A stretch of 36,286 nucleotides of DNA, from positions 1 to 36,286 of the forward strand of contig JAFWZX010000014.1 in NCBI GenBank assembly GCA_017517275.1, in the 5' to 3' direction. Position numbers and translations under genes: made by a program. Origin of the DNA: Clostridia bacterium. Its GTDB lineage: Bacteria; Bacillota; Clostridia; UBA1212; UBA1255. This document shows, piece by piece, positions 1 through 8,339 of this stretch (position 1 is the first letter of the stretch; each line of letters opens with the position of its first letter). The notes beneath the pieces are model-generated. The model did not search any database and had not been told where the DNA came from. It worked only from the letters and a program-made list of their open reading frames with translations.

Positions 1-393
1 AAATTCGAAGAGCAGAAAAAGAAATTATCCTTATCAGGTATTCTCTTTGGAAAAGAGCAAAGCCTGCAGGCATGTGTTGTCTATCGTCCGTCAGGACCTT
101 TTCAGTTTACGCTTGCAAAGAATGGTGTCTTTGCTGTTGGCGAAGCAGCCGGCTTTATAAGCCCAAGCTCATTAGAAGGAATAAGCTATGCTATGGCTAC
201 CGGGCGATTGTTGGCTTTTGCTTTTAACAATTATGATAGAAAGAAAGAGATTACTTCATGTTACAAGAGAAAAACCTTTTCACTCAGGATGAAGCTCTTA
301 TTAAAATTATTAAAATGTCCGTTTATGTATAATTCTTTTTTGAGAAACTGCGTACTGAAAACGGGAATCACATCAGTTAATATTGAGAAATGA
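1..393 (+). CDS. C-terminal part of an FAD-dependent oxidoreductase (geranylgeranyl-reductase-like)
   Basis: The reading frame is open from the first base of the window, so the start lies outside it; 130 codons are visible. Residues about 47-77 (around GVFAVGEAAGFISPSSLEG) match the second FAD-contacting segment of the geranylgeranyl reductase / flavin-dependent dehydrogenase family, in which a conserved G-D/E-A-A-G stretch touches the flavin near the end of the protein. The tail after this is basic and rich in Leu and Lys and gives no further clue. The TGA stop overlaps an ATG at 390, but the next gene more likely starts at 402, so the two genes are almost contiguous and probably co-transcribed. 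The substrate cannot be inferred. Family assignment is fairly safe; the exact function is unknown. Confidence 0.7.
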   Translation, partial: KFEEQKKKLSLSGILFGKEQSLQACVVYRPSGPFQFTLAKNGVFAVGEAAGFISPSSLEGISYAMATGRLLAFAFNNYDRKKEITSCYKRKTFSLRMKLLLKLLKCPFMYNSFLRNCVLKTGITSVNIEK

Positions 394-401
394 GGAATAA
401 T

Positions 402-890
402 ATGGGATTAAATATCGTGTTAGTTGAACCTGAAATACCGCAAAACACAGGAAATATTGTACGTACCTGCGCAGCTATGAATGCTAAATTGCATTTAGTG
501 CGACCGCTGGGTTTCTCTGTAGAAGATCGTTATTTAAAACGTGCGGGGCTTGATTATTGGCATTTCGTAGACATAAGATATTATGACAGTTTTAAAGAAA
601 TGAAGCTGGCACAAGGACCGGATGCTCGCTTTTTCTTCGCATCCACAAAATCAAAGCAGTCATATACCGATATTTCATATAAGGACGAAGATTACATAGT
701 ATTCGGAAAAGAAACGAAAGGCCTCCCGGAAGATCTCCTGAAGGCCAATTATGATCATTGCATACGTATCCCTATGCGGGATGAGTACCGCTCTTTGAAT
801 CTGTCCAATTCCGTTGCGATCATCGCCTACGAAGCCATGAGACAACTAGACTTTCCCGGTATGTCTGCAAACGGAAATCTTACTACTTAA
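402..890 (+). CDS. trmL: tRNA (cytidine(34)-2'-O)-methyltransferase TrmL (SPOUT family)
   Basis: The 162-residue protein opens with GLNIVLVEPEIPQNTGNI, the hallmark N-terminus of TrmL, which uses S-adenosylmethionine to 2'-O-methylate the wobble base of leucine tRNAs. The SPOUT knot signatures follow: FGKETKGLPEDLL near residue 105, then IRIPMRDEYRSLNLSNSVAI near residue 125, which in this family forms the cofactor pocket. The length of about 160 residues is standard. An in-frame ATG at 390 would add four residues, but the ATG at 402 has a GAGG ribosome site six bases upstream and gives the family-typical N-terminus. The gene ends three bases before the convergent CotH gene, and I see no terminator hairpin between them. 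Confidence 0.93.
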   Translation: MGLNIVLVEPEIPQNTGNIVRTCAAMNAKLHLVRPLGFSVEDRYLKRAGLDYWHFVDIRYYDSFKEMKLAQGPDARFFFASTKSKQSYTDISYKDEDYIVFGKETKGLPEDLLKANYDHCIRIPMRDEYRSLNLSNSVAIIAYEAMRQLDFPGMSANGNLTT

Positions 891-893
891 TAA

Positions 894-3800
894 TCAATCA
901 AAAAGATCTGTTGACAGAGTCGTTCTTCCCACAGAGTCTGATACATTGCCGTCGCCTGTAATGGCGGCGGCATTTTTGCCCCATACTACGACGTTTCCTT
1001 TCGTATCAAGAGTAACACTAAACCAAGAACCAGCCGCAGCACTTACAATATCAGAGCTTATATAAGCAGGAGTACTTTGCGTATTTATGTTACTAAGACA
1101 AGCCTGACGGTATGTATTAAGTCCCACACCGTAGCACTTGTTGTCTATTGTTACTATCAAAGCATGTTCATCTTGCATGCTGACAGATTTTACGTTAGAC
1201 AGTAGTTTGTGCACCTTACCGTCCCCCTGGCCGGTAACGTACGTAGACGTGCTTCTCCAACCGATATAGTACAAATCATTGTTATTATCAATAATAAACG
1301 ATGAATGTTCCCCTGCAACAACCTTCTTTGCGTTGTCAAGTATTTTCACCGGAGTAGTTATTACTGATTCAGATGATGTGGACAATTTGTACCATCTGTT
1401 ATCACCTATTGCATATGCCTTTGAATCCCTAACAAAGATTGTATGTCTTCGACCCGCAGCCATAGACGTAACGTTGTCTGCGAGTTTTATAAACTTATTG
1501 ACAGAGCCACCCAGATTTGTAGTGCCAAGTTGACCGTTAGTATTATTGCCGATACCGTATAACTGGCCATTTTCAAAGAGAATCAAGGAGTGGTCGTGTC
1601 CTGCGCTGATGCCGACAACCTTTGAGTTGACAGCCGGTAAGTCAACAGGCAGCAAAGCAAAAGCATCCGAATTACGTCCAAGCTGTCCGTTACTATTATT
1701 ACCAAAAGAATATACCGTGCCGTCATGTGTAAGTATAAGTGTATGCGGCGCAGCACCTACGTTCCCGCCCTGTGACGTCGCTACGTCTAAGACGTTAGTT
1801 GCGATCAACGAGGCCTTCAAGACAGATGACGTTACGCAGGCGCACTGCCTTTGAGTATTATCTCCCCAGGCATATAAATTGCCGTTTTCCGTCAGATAGA
1901 AAATCGTCGATGAAGCTGCAACTACCTTTGGTGTTGTGGAAACGTTCTTCTTAGCAAGAACTGTAACCGTAGTTCTGCTTTTCACAGATAATTCCAACTT
2001 ATTTCCGCTGAATATCTTTTGAGATCCGTCAGCATAAGTAACTGCAAAACCTGTGAAAATATATCCGGATTTTACTGTAGCTTCAATTGTAACAGTTTCA
2101 TTTTTACCGCACTCTTTCGTATAGCCGCCGGGAACACTACTTCCGTTCATTTTAACAGAGACGTTTTCAGACTGATAATTAATTGTAATTTCGTTTGCGG
2201 TTATGTTGAGAGACGAAACCAAAAACTCTTTTATGTATTGTTTTCTGTTACGTACAAAGCCGCGCATTTCTTCAACTTCAGAGTTAAACTTTGATACAGA
2301 AGTTCCTAAGGTAGGCCATCTTTGCGCATTAAGACTGATGCCCGCAGCCCTTTGAGCCTGCATAGAATCTATAAGTTCAATCATCTCGCTCTCGACGTAA
2401 TAATTGTCCATTACGTATATAAATCTGTCATAGAACTTCATTTTAAAGGCCTCATTGTTAAGACATGCTTTAAAAAGCCTTATGATAATAGCATCTGAAT
2501 TAAGTGCGTTCAAAACTGTATTTGCCGTATAATTGTTTGCACAGCCAAAATCAAGATCTAACAGAACAAATCTCCATTTCGTATCAAAGCCACTGGGATC
2601 TTTCGGATTTTTATTTCTCCATACTTTTACGTTATTGCCCGGCCAGTCGCCATTACTGAAATACATGTTAACAATAAAATAATCTATCATGTTATCAATA
2701 TCAACCTTGGAAGCAACGTGATCAAAATACGTCTGGTTTGCCAGGTTATGGCTCTGGGCATAGCTTACCAATTCCTCCCAATCCTTCTGGTCGCCTTCTA
2801 CTCCTTCATTTACTTCAAAAGGATGTGAATTAGTACCTGTAACTAACGGGCTGGGAGCTTCAAGCATAGCAATATTCTCTTCTAAAATACCGTAATGAGC
2901 ATTAAAATATTTGTCATCGTAACGCTCGCGAGCGTTATACATTCCCCAACACTCGCCGTTAACAAATACAAGTATAGGTCGCGACTCCATATAATCTACG
3001 TTAAGAGGTTCACTGACTTTTTGCATAAAAGCATCACGAAACATAGTCTCCGCACAGTCATTTCCGGAATTGCGTAATAAAATCCTGTCAAATGAATCTA
3101 TAACTCTTCCTGTAGAATCTTTAACGTTACCATTGAAAATATCATATTTAAGTTTGCCGGGATTATTTGTAACTGAAGGGTTCGCATCTTTCTTAAAATA
3201 CAACCTCATGGATTTCATACTATTGCCCAATGAGCCGTTGCCACTCATGCAGAGCTCTACGTATTGTCCGGACTGTTTCACACCCTTCTCGTCAAACATT
3301 TCTACGTGAGCAACAATACGTTCTTTTTTTGCAAACGGGTGCTGCATTACAGTTACGTAAATACCTGTTTTTGTAGTAAAGTCTTCTTTCTTAGTTGTTA
3401 TAGACACAAACGGCATATTGTACGTGGACGTTAATTTTGAACCTACGTAATACGTATTTGTAACAACCGGTGTGGGGATACCATTTTTTACAGCTACTGC
3501 TTTAATTGACGTACCTACTATCTGAGCACTTGGATTTACATATCCTAAGGCTGACGTTGTAGCAGTAGTCAGAGGTCCGGGTTTTTTGTTTGTGCTTGCT
3601 TTTATTTGAATCGGTGCAGTGTAGGTAATACGAGTTTTACTTGTTTGAGGATCTGTACCGTCTGTCGTATAGTAAATGCTGTATCCCGGATTTGCGCTTA
3701 GAGTTAATTCAAAGGCATCAGTATACACACCGCCTTCCTTAGAGAAAGTAACCTTTGGACTGCTGTCAGCCGGCTTCTCAGTAGGAGTTGGTGTTGGCGT

Positions 3801-4133
3801 AGGAGTTGGCGTAGGAGTTGGCGTAGAAGTTGGCGAAGGAGTCGGCTTAGGCGTTGGCGTAGGGGACACCGTCGAATCAGGTGTAGTTGTTCCCGTAGGA
3901 TTAGCCGTTGCATCAGGAGTTGCCGTTATCGTAGGAGTCTGTGTTCCATCAATATTCTCTGTCATTCCGGGCGAACTCTCCGCTGTCTTTCCCGGAATCG
4001 ACGCAGTGCTTTGAGGACCGCTTTGTGTAGCAATCGGGGTCTTTTGTATATTGTCCTCCGTGTTGCAACTTACAAGCACTGCCACAAATAAAAGTAAAAT
4101 AACAAATCCTATAATAAAAGCATTCTTTTTCAT
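894..4133 (-). CDS. Large CotH-kinase lipoprotein with chitobiase-type, repeat and RCC1 propeller domains
   Basis: The 1079-residue protein begins with a lipoprotein signal (lipobox LVSC, Cys23). A Thr/Pro-rich stalk runs to about residue 125. Residues about 128-228 resemble the chitobiase/beta-hexosaminidase C-terminal domain (YSIYYTTDGTDPQTS). Residues about 240-630 resemble the CotH kinase domain: MKSMRLYFKK, ILLRNSGNDCAETMFRDAFMQ, VFVNGECWGMYNARERYD and the D-x-D element FVLLDLDFG, where family members bind ATP and metal. A short beta-rich repeat module follows (about 650-735). Seven RCC1-like repeats then fill the C-terminus (for example HTLILTHDGTVYSFGNNSNGQLG), enough for one seven-bladed propeller. 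The ATG has a GAGGT ribosome site. I infer an anchored surface protein; whether the kinase fold is active, and on what substrate, is unknown. Confidence 0.85.
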   Translation of the reverse strand: MKKNAFIIGFVILLLFVAVLVSCNTEDNIQKTPIATQSGPQSTASIPGKTAESSPGMTENIDGTQTPTITATPDATANPTGTTTPDSTVSPTPTPKPTPSPTSTPTPTPTPTPTPTPTEKPADSSPKVTFSKEGGVYTDAFELTLSANPGYSIYYTTDGTDPQTSKTRITYTAPIQIKASTNKKPGPLTTATTSALGYVNPSAQIVGTSIKAVAVKNGIPTPVVTNTYYVGSKLTSTYNMPFVSITTKKEDFTTKTGIYVTVMQHPFAKKERIVAHVEMFDEKGVKQSGQYVELCMSGNGSLGNSMKSMRLYFKKDANPSVTNNPGKLKYDIFNGNVKDSTGRVIDSFDRILLRNSGNDCAETMFRDAFMQKVSEPLNVDYMESRPILVFVNGECWGMYNARERYDDKYFNAHYGILEENIAMLEAPSPLVTGTNSHPFEVNEGVEGDQKDWEELVSYAQSHNLANQTYFDHVASKVDIDNMIDYFIVNMYFSNGDWPGNNVKVWRNKNPKDPSGFDTKWRFVLLDLDFGCANNYTANTVLNALNSDAIIIRLFKACLNNEAFKMKFYDRFIYVMDNYYVESEMIELIDSMQAQRAAGISLNAQRWPTLGTSVSKFNSEVEEMRGFVRNRKQYIKEFLVSSLNITANEITINYQSENVSVKMNGSSVPGGYTKECGKNETVTIEATVKSGYIFTGFAVTYADGSQKIFSGNKLELSVKSRTTVTVLAKKNVSTTPKVVAASSTIFYLTENGNLYAWGDNTQRQCACVTSSVLKASLIATNVLDVATSQGGNVGAAPHTLILTHDGTVYSFGNNSNGQLGRNSDAFALLPVDLPAVNSKVVGISAGHDHSLILFENGQLYGIGNNTNGQLGTTNLGGSVNKFIKLADNVTSMAAGRRHTIFVRDSKAYAIGDNRWYKLSTSSESVITTPVKILDNAKKVVAGEHSSFIIDNNNDLYYIGWRSTSTYVTGQGDGKVHKLLSNVKSVSMQDEHALIVTIDNKCYGVGLNTYRQACLSNINTQSTPAYISSDIVSAAAGSWFSVTLDTKGNVVVWGKNAAAITGDGNVSDSVGRTTLSTDLFD
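3777..3870 (-). repeat. Short tandem repeats encoding the Thr/Pro stalk of the CotH protein
   Basis: Twelve-base units of the type GGCGTAGGAGTT (plus-strand reading), with variants, recur in tandem and encode alternating Thr-Pro in the lipoprotein stalk. The reverse frame gives a long Gly-Val shadow open frame that is not a gene. Such repeats often vary in copy number, which would change stalk length. Confidence 0.8.
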
Positions 4134-4150
4134 ACGGTTACCTCTATTCC

Positions 4151-4164
4151 TTAATGCGCATTAA
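4151..4164. promoter_or_regulatory. Perfect 14-bp palindrome in the CotH gene leader
   Basis: TTAATGCGCATTAA is perfectly self-complementary. It sits between the predicted -10 box and the ribosome site of the CotH lipoprotein gene, where a bound dimeric repressor would block transcription. No regulator gene is adjacent, so the operator role is inference. Confidence 0.4.
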
Positions 4165-4188
4165 CAAACTTACCCTCAACTGTATTGT

Positions 4189-4217
4189 ATTATAAAAGAT
4201 ACTACACAATTGGGCAA
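4189..4217 (-). promoter_or_regulatory. Sigma-A promoter of the CotH lipoprotein gene
   Basis: On the minus strand TTGCCC and TATAAT are separated by 17 bases, and the -10 box lies about 55 bases before the ATG. A terminator sits just upstream, which fits an independent transcription unit. Confidence 0.65.
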
Positions 4218-4231
4218 GTAACTTTTATATG

Positions 4232-4260
4232 GAAAAAGCCGGCATTATCAAGTGCCGGCG
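4232..4260 (-). terminator. Rho-independent terminator of the GH-like / NlpC-CBM9 operon
   Basis: On the minus strand the arms GCCGGCA and TGCCGGC enclose an 8-base loop and are followed at once by a run of five T. It lies about 65 bases past the stop codon of the upstream lipoprotein gene. Confidence 0.85.
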
Positions 4261-4322
4261 TAAAGTTTACAAATAACGGATAAATATTTAGATATTTTCT
4301 GCGATTTCCGCAAAACGGACAA

Positions 4323-5648
4323 TTATTTAACTAACTTACCAGGAACAAAGTTGACCGTACTGAAAGTCGTGTTAGTAAATTTATACGCGCAAATAAGAGT
4401 CTTGCCATCTGTTTCACTATCAATCACACATGGAAGTATATTGATAATTGCATTCTCTTTTGCTTCAAATTTAGAAGTATCAGCCTTACCTACAGTAAGC
4501 TTCATCTCTTCCCACGGGATAAAAGCTTCAATAATGTATTCTTCAGAACCTGCCACATGACCGGCAGCTTTAGCTGTTACCTTATCCGATATTATACCGG
4601 CATCGTAATTGTGTCTGTACGTTACTACACTACCGTCTTCTTTTGCCCCAAACGTGAAAAAAATGCCGTCCGTATAAGTTCCGCAAAGCATCTTTCCGGG
4701 ATCAACTGCAATCTGTACGCAGTCTGCTCCTACCCACGTTTCGTCATCACCCCTATATCCTGGTGTGGAATCTGCTACCTTGGCCGCAAAACACAAGCCT
4801 CCATCATTCCAAGCCAGATAAATCGTAGCTTTACTATCGCCGATCGTGCCTTGCCATGCAGAACATGTTGATCTGTCCATAACAAATGACGTTGAATATT
4901 CATTTTCACTAATAACAGCGTCAATCGTCGGATTTCCATTTTTAATATCGGCAGTAAAGCCAACCTTTAAAGGCTCAGCTGTTACAATCGGTTCGTAATC
5001 ATCAGCGTCTGCTTCATATGAATGATCAAGCATTAAGTCATTAGGTCTGTATGCGTACATAAAATTATGTATAGGCTCTAAAAAAGGCTGTTCGCCGGCT
5101 ACAAGTTCGGTTCCCTTTACGCATTGTAATCTTTCATTGCTGCCACCATCATAACGCAGGAATTTACCGTCATCCCTCATAGTGCTGGCACACATGAAAA
5201 CGTGAGCAGGACGATATTTTGAATCCGGATTAACAAAAACAATATCACCTTCTCTAAGGTCATTTTTTTCTGTAATCAGGTCAAATCCCATATCCTCACA
5301 CCAATCAGGAAGAGCCCAAACTGTTGTGCCATGACTATACGGTTGATCTGTAAATCCTACACGATAAAGAATCCAGTCTACTAATCTGTCACAGCTTACG
5401 ATCTTTTCACTAGGATTAATAGCCTTTGATTCATCAAGATGTTCCCAGTTAATAGCAGGATTAATCTTTGCATCACCATATTTGAATTTCATGTCACGTA
5501 TAAAATTCGCTACAACTTTTCCTTCTGCCATCAAGTGAGCACGCAGAGACTTGTACCCTGTCTCCTGCTCTTCATCCTTACATGAAAAACACGTAAAAAC
5601 AAGCATCGCGATCATCAGTAGCGACAATACCTTAACTACCTTTTTCAT
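4323..5648 (-). CDS. Lipoprotein with NlpC/P60-like cysteine hydrolase and CBM9-like domains
   Basis: I place the start at 5648, behind a GGAGGGG ribosome site, rather than at 5681, which would overlap the upstream gene. The 441-residue product has a lipoprotein signal with a likely lipid-modified Cys at 23. Residues about 60-200 look like an NlpC/P60-type papain-fold hydrolase: the IVSCDRLVDWILYRVGF segment carries a candidate nucleophile Cys86, LREGDIVFV precedes the second strand, and RPAHVFM carries a candidate catalytic His149. Residues about 230-440 resemble a family 9 carbohydrate-binding (DOMON-like) domain, with AWNDGGLCFAAKVADSTPG and the closing FIPWEEMKL. It follows the GH71/GH99-like gene by 22 bases, so the two probably form an operon acting on cell-wall or dietary glycans. 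The hydrolase call is less certain than the CBM9 call. Confidence 0.7.
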   Translation of the reverse strand: MKKVVKVLSLLMIAMLVFTCFSCKDEEQETGYKSLRAHLMAEGKVVANFIRDMKFKYGDAKINPAINWEHLDESKAINPSEKIVSCDRLVDWILYRVGFTDQPYSHGTTVWALPDWCEDMGFDLITEKNDLREGDIVFVNPDSKYRPAHVFMCASTMRDDGKFLRYDGGSNERLQCVKGTELVAGEQPFLEPIHNFMYAYRPNDLMLDHSYEADADDYEPIVTAEPLKVGFTADIKNGNPTIDAVISENEYSTSFVMDRSTCSAWQGTIGDSKATIYLAWNDGGLCFAAKVADSTPGYRGDDETWVGADCVQIAVDPGKMLCGTYTDGIFFTFGAKEDGSVVTYRHNYDAGIISDKVTAKAAGHVAGSEEYIIEAFIPWEEMKLTVGKADTSKFEAKENAIINILPCVIDSETDGKTLICAYKFTNTTFSTVNFVPGKLVK

Positions 5649-5670
5649 TTTCTTCCCCTCCAAGTAATAT

Positions 5671-7632
5671 TTATTTTTCATATAAATCAGGACAATCTAA
5701 GCCCGATTTGTAATATCGAATGTACTGGCAAAGCCATTTGTAATACTGATCTCCGTGTCCACCCTTCATAGGCTCTATATCACGGCTGTATTCCTGATTA
5801 AAATTGTCGGTGAAAACGTATCCGACCCCATCAAATTTGTATAACTGAACACACCATTCATTCCACCATGTTACAGTAACGATTTTAGGGCGAACATCAA
5901 AGACAGTCTGCCATTGCTTATTCCAGAATCTACCGCCATCTCTTCCGTGAGCAGTAGGCAGTGACATATACGTCTCTTGTGTTGCAACAGCTGCACAAAC
6001 ATGCTCCGCATTACCATTTTCGTCATATGATACAGACAACTTATTATCAACCTCCAAATATGACCATTGATTTACAGAGGCAGCACTGCGAAGTCCATAC
6101 ATACCTTTCATTTTGAAATAATCATTATCAGACGGTTTGTAATTCCATTGAAGCAAAAGCGGCTTACCGTCCCAATACACAAAGCAATCCTCCCATTTTT
6201 CAACGCTATAGAAATGTTTCTTTAACAAGTCATACATCGTATCAGAGCTTACCCAATATACTACGTACGGAGTGCCAAGGCCTTCTGCTCTCATCTCCAT
6301 TATAGTATCTAAAAGAGCAACTGAAGGATTGTATATGTAGGAATTCCAAGCTGACATTCCCGGAGAATACGCTCCCGCTGAAGCATAAGTATAGTCAAGA
6401 ATTATGAAATCAACGCCTGCATTGTAAAGAAGTGTCATATTATTTCTGATTGCAGCTTTATCCGTACTTCTGTAATATCCCTGAGCAGGCTCTGACCAAT
6501 AGTGGAATTTTGTAATTCTATTATGCTGTTCCTTCTCATTACCAAAGCCAAACTCTTGGCTGAAACCGTATTTTGCCGTTAATTCTTCAACATTTGCAAT
6601 ATCTGTAATAGGTCCGGTACCACTTCCATTTATAGCATCAAACCACATAGAATAGCAGATACTTACAAGATCCTTCTTGTCCGTAATATCAAGACCTAAT
6701 CTGCTGCCGTCTAAAGATTCGGCTTTTACAACTAACTCTTTCTTGGTTGTGGCTCTTGAACAACCGTAAATATCTATATTATTCATCCCAATTCCTCCAT
6801 AATTACAAAAAACAGAAAAATATTTACCGTTTTTTATAGTATTTAAATCAAACGAGCCTTTATACTTTTCATTATTATTACCGTCTTCAATCGTGATCTG
6901 ATTATCGCTGCATGATACTACACAACGTAGGGCATCTTCCACATAAACGTGTATTATGTAATTCTCAATACATAAAATGTCAACAGACACTTCTTTTTGG
7001 AGCAAACCCTTTGGAAGAGTAATCGATGCCGTCGGTGTGGGATATTTACCTGCAAAAACGTGCAACGTATCTGTTTTAGAATTAAAAGAAAACCATATGC
7101 CATTACCTGATTTTTCCGGTTTATCATCTACGCTTTTTACAAAGCATCCTATCATGCCACCGCGATCAGCCTCATTACCGGCACTTATAAATTGCATGCG
7201 TGAAGTAAGTTGAACTTGATAATTATCATCAAGACTCCATTGGGCCAGAGGTGTCCAGGAACTCCATGTATCAACAGCAACAGGAGGAGTAACTCCTTTC
7301 TTGTAAGGAACGTACAAAACTCCATCATGTACAGCAACTTCCTTTTGCTTTAAAGATGTTGCTTTGCCATCATCAAACGGATCGTTTGATGAAAAGTCGT
7401 TTGAAAAAAGCGTTTCTACGCCTCTTAATGAAGGAGTGATTCTTTTTCCGATTTTATTCTTATTAAAACCTGTAATGGGAATCTCATTATAAGTCTTTGT
7501 ATACTTAACCTTACCTTCGTTAAATATGCCGTCCGGTACCTTCCAACTAGGCTCAATTTCGGGAGCAAAATTGCAACTTAATGTGCATAAAACAGTACAA
7601 ATAATAACAAATAACAGCAAATACCTTTTCAT
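5671..7632 (-). CDS. Lipoprotein with a GH71/GH99-like TIM-barrel domain
   Basis: The 653-residue product has a lipoprotein signal peptide with lipobox TLSC (Cys20). Residues about 55-300 are beta-rich and read like a concanavalin-type sheet, with alternating hydrophobic strands and WFSFNSKTDTLHVFAGKYP. The C-terminal half (about 310-640) begins LVSICYSMWFDAINGSG and contains NAGVDFIILDYTYAS, YVVYWVSSDTMYDLL and IVTVTWWNEWCVQLYKF. That pattern matches the GH71/GH99-like glycoside hydrolases, whose barrel strands carry catalytic acids, but I cannot assign the acids by eye. The ATG has a GGAAGGG ribosome site, and a consensus promoter lies 39 bases upstream. It is first in an operon with the NlpC/CBM9-like lipoprotein. 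The likely role is cleavage or binding of an extracellular polysaccharide; the family call is moderate and the substrate is unknown. Confidence 0.6.
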   Translation of the reverse strand: MKRYLLLFVIICTVLCTLSCNFAPEIEPSWKVPDGIFNEGKVKYTKTYNEIPITGFNKNKIGKRITPSLRGVETLFSNDFSSNDPFDDGKATSLKQKEVAVHDGVLYVPYKKGVTPPVAVDTWSSWTPLAQWSLDDNYQVQLTSRMQFISAGNEADRGGMIGCFVKSVDDKPEKSGNGIWFSFNSKTDTLHVFAGKYPTPTASITLPKGLLQKEVSVDILCIENYIIHVYVEDALRCVVSCSDNQITIEDGNNNEKYKGSFDLNTIKNGKYFSVFCNYGGIGMNNIDIYGCSRATTKKELVVKAESLDGSRLGLDITDKKDLVSICYSMWFDAINGSGTGPITDIANVEELTAKYGFSQEFGFGNEKEQHNRITKFHYWSEPAQGYYRSTDKAAIRNNMTLLYNAGVDFIILDYTYASAGAYSPGMSAWNSYIYNPSVALLDTIMEMRAEGLGTPYVVYWVSSDTMYDLLKKHFYSVEKWEDCFVYWDGKPLLLQWNYKPSDNDYFKMKGMYGLRSAASVNQWSYLEVDNKLSVSYDENGNAEHVCAAVATQETYMSLPTAHGRDGGRFWNKQWQTVFDVRPKIVTVTWWNEWCVQLYKFDGVGYVFTDNFNQEYSRDIEPMKGGHGDQYYKWLCQYIRYYKSGLDCPDLYEK

Positions 7633-7670
7633 CTATATTCCCTTCCACATGATACAATTACGCTTCTTTC

Positions 7671-7699
7671 ATTATATTTCAGCTTTACATTTTGGTCAA
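7671..7699 (-). promoter_or_regulatory. Sigma-A promoter of the GH-like lipoprotein operon
   Basis: On the minus strand TTGACC and TATAAT are separated by exactly 17 bases, with the -10 box about 38 bases before the start codon of the GH71/GH99-like gene. Confidence 0.75.
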
Positions 7700-7743
7700 T
7701 AGTTCATACTATACAGAGAATGTCAATTTTTTGTAAACTTAAA

Positions 7744-7777
7744 GATACCGTATCCGTGTTTTGTCAGATGCGGTATC
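7744..7777 (-). terminator. Probable terminator of the zinc-ribbon gene
   Basis: A 10-bp stem (ATACCGTATC paired with GATGCGGTAT, one G-T wobble) lies 30 bases past the zinc-ribbon stop codon. The T tract that follows on the minus strand is short (CTTTAAGTTT), so termination may be partial. Confidence 0.55.
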
Positions 7778-7806
7778 CGCCATGGTGTTTGCTATAAAAA
7801 ACATTA

Positions 7807-8103
7807 TTAATTTCGTTTCGTACCGCAATTAGCACAAAATCTTTCTCCGGGGTTGAATTTCCTGCCGCATTTTGTACAAAAGGCTGCTGTTTCCCCAGGT
7901 TCCCTATAATAACCGGGTGCATTGATTGCATATTTTTCATTATGTCTTAAAGGACTTTGACACTTCGGACAATATACAAAACCATCCGGGAACCACGGTC
8001 TGAAATCCAATGATGTGTCCTGGTACTGTACGATACAGCCACACCCACCGCAAGGCTGTCTGTACGTAAGACCGCTGTGCCAATTTGCTCTTTTATACGA
8101 CAT
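7807..8103 (-). CDS. Small protein with two zinc ribbons
   Basis: The start at 8103 is chosen because AGGGGG lies nine bases upstream; an earlier start at 8169 would put codons inside the -35 box. The 98-residue product holds a first set of cysteines (CGGCGC near residue 17, then CPKCQSPL near residue 46) and a C-terminal double CxxC zinc ribbon (FCTKCGRKFNPGERFCANCG). There is no signal peptide or membrane segment, so it is probably cytoplasmic. Double zinc ribbons bind nucleic acids or proteins, but nothing here shows the partner. It has its own promoter and a probable terminator, so it appears monocistronic. The function is unknown. Confidence 0.75.
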   Translation of the reverse strand: MSYKRANWHSGLTYRQPCGGCGCIVQYQDTSLDFRPWFPDGFVYCPKCQSPLRHNEKYAINAPGYYREPGETAAFCTKCGRKFNPGERFCANCGTKRN

Positions 8104-8140
8104 ACTATATCCCCCTAAAATATCACATATACTTTTAGAT

Positions 8141-8169
8141 ATCCTAACACCGGCAAAAAAGAGTGTCAA
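8141..8169 (-). promoter_or_regulatory. Promoter of the zinc-ribbon gene
   Basis: On the minus strand TTGACA and TAGGAT are separated by 17 bases, with the -10 box about 38 bases before the ATG. Confidence 0.6.
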
Positions 8170-8209
8170 GTTTTATTCTGTTCCCGCAGTCATAAAGACG
8201 GAATTATAT

Positions 8210-8252
8210 AGGTAAAAAATAAAAAGGAGCTGTAAAAAAACAGTCCCTTTTT
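8210..8252 (-). terminator. Rho-independent terminator of the MFS-tetR unit
   Basis: A 13-bp stem with one mismatch and one wobble has a short A-rich loop and is followed on the minus strand by a long T-rich stretch (8210-8225). It lies about 90 bases past the tetR stop codon. The hairpin is nearly symmetrical with T runs on both strands, so it may work in both directions. Confidence 0.75.
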
Positions 8253-8339
8253 GGCTGTTACGAACCATTATGATGCCACCAAAACGTTAGTTATGATCTA
8301 AAACCGTCTGTTGGCATAGACAAAACCGATAACATAGCT

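Noticed and set aside
390-392. ATG start for trmL overlapping the upstream stop
   Set aside because: The ATG at 402 has a well-spaced GAGG site and gives the conserved family N-terminus.
3676-4014. Plus-strand open frame with a long Gly-Val repeat
   Set aside because: It is the reverse-strand shadow of the Thr/Pro repeats in the CotH lipoprotein gene and has no ribosome site.
8253-8339. Imperfect inverted repeat around TGCCACC and TTGGCA downstream of tetR
   Set aside because: The arms are short and far apart, and the strong hairpin at 8221-8252 already explains termination.
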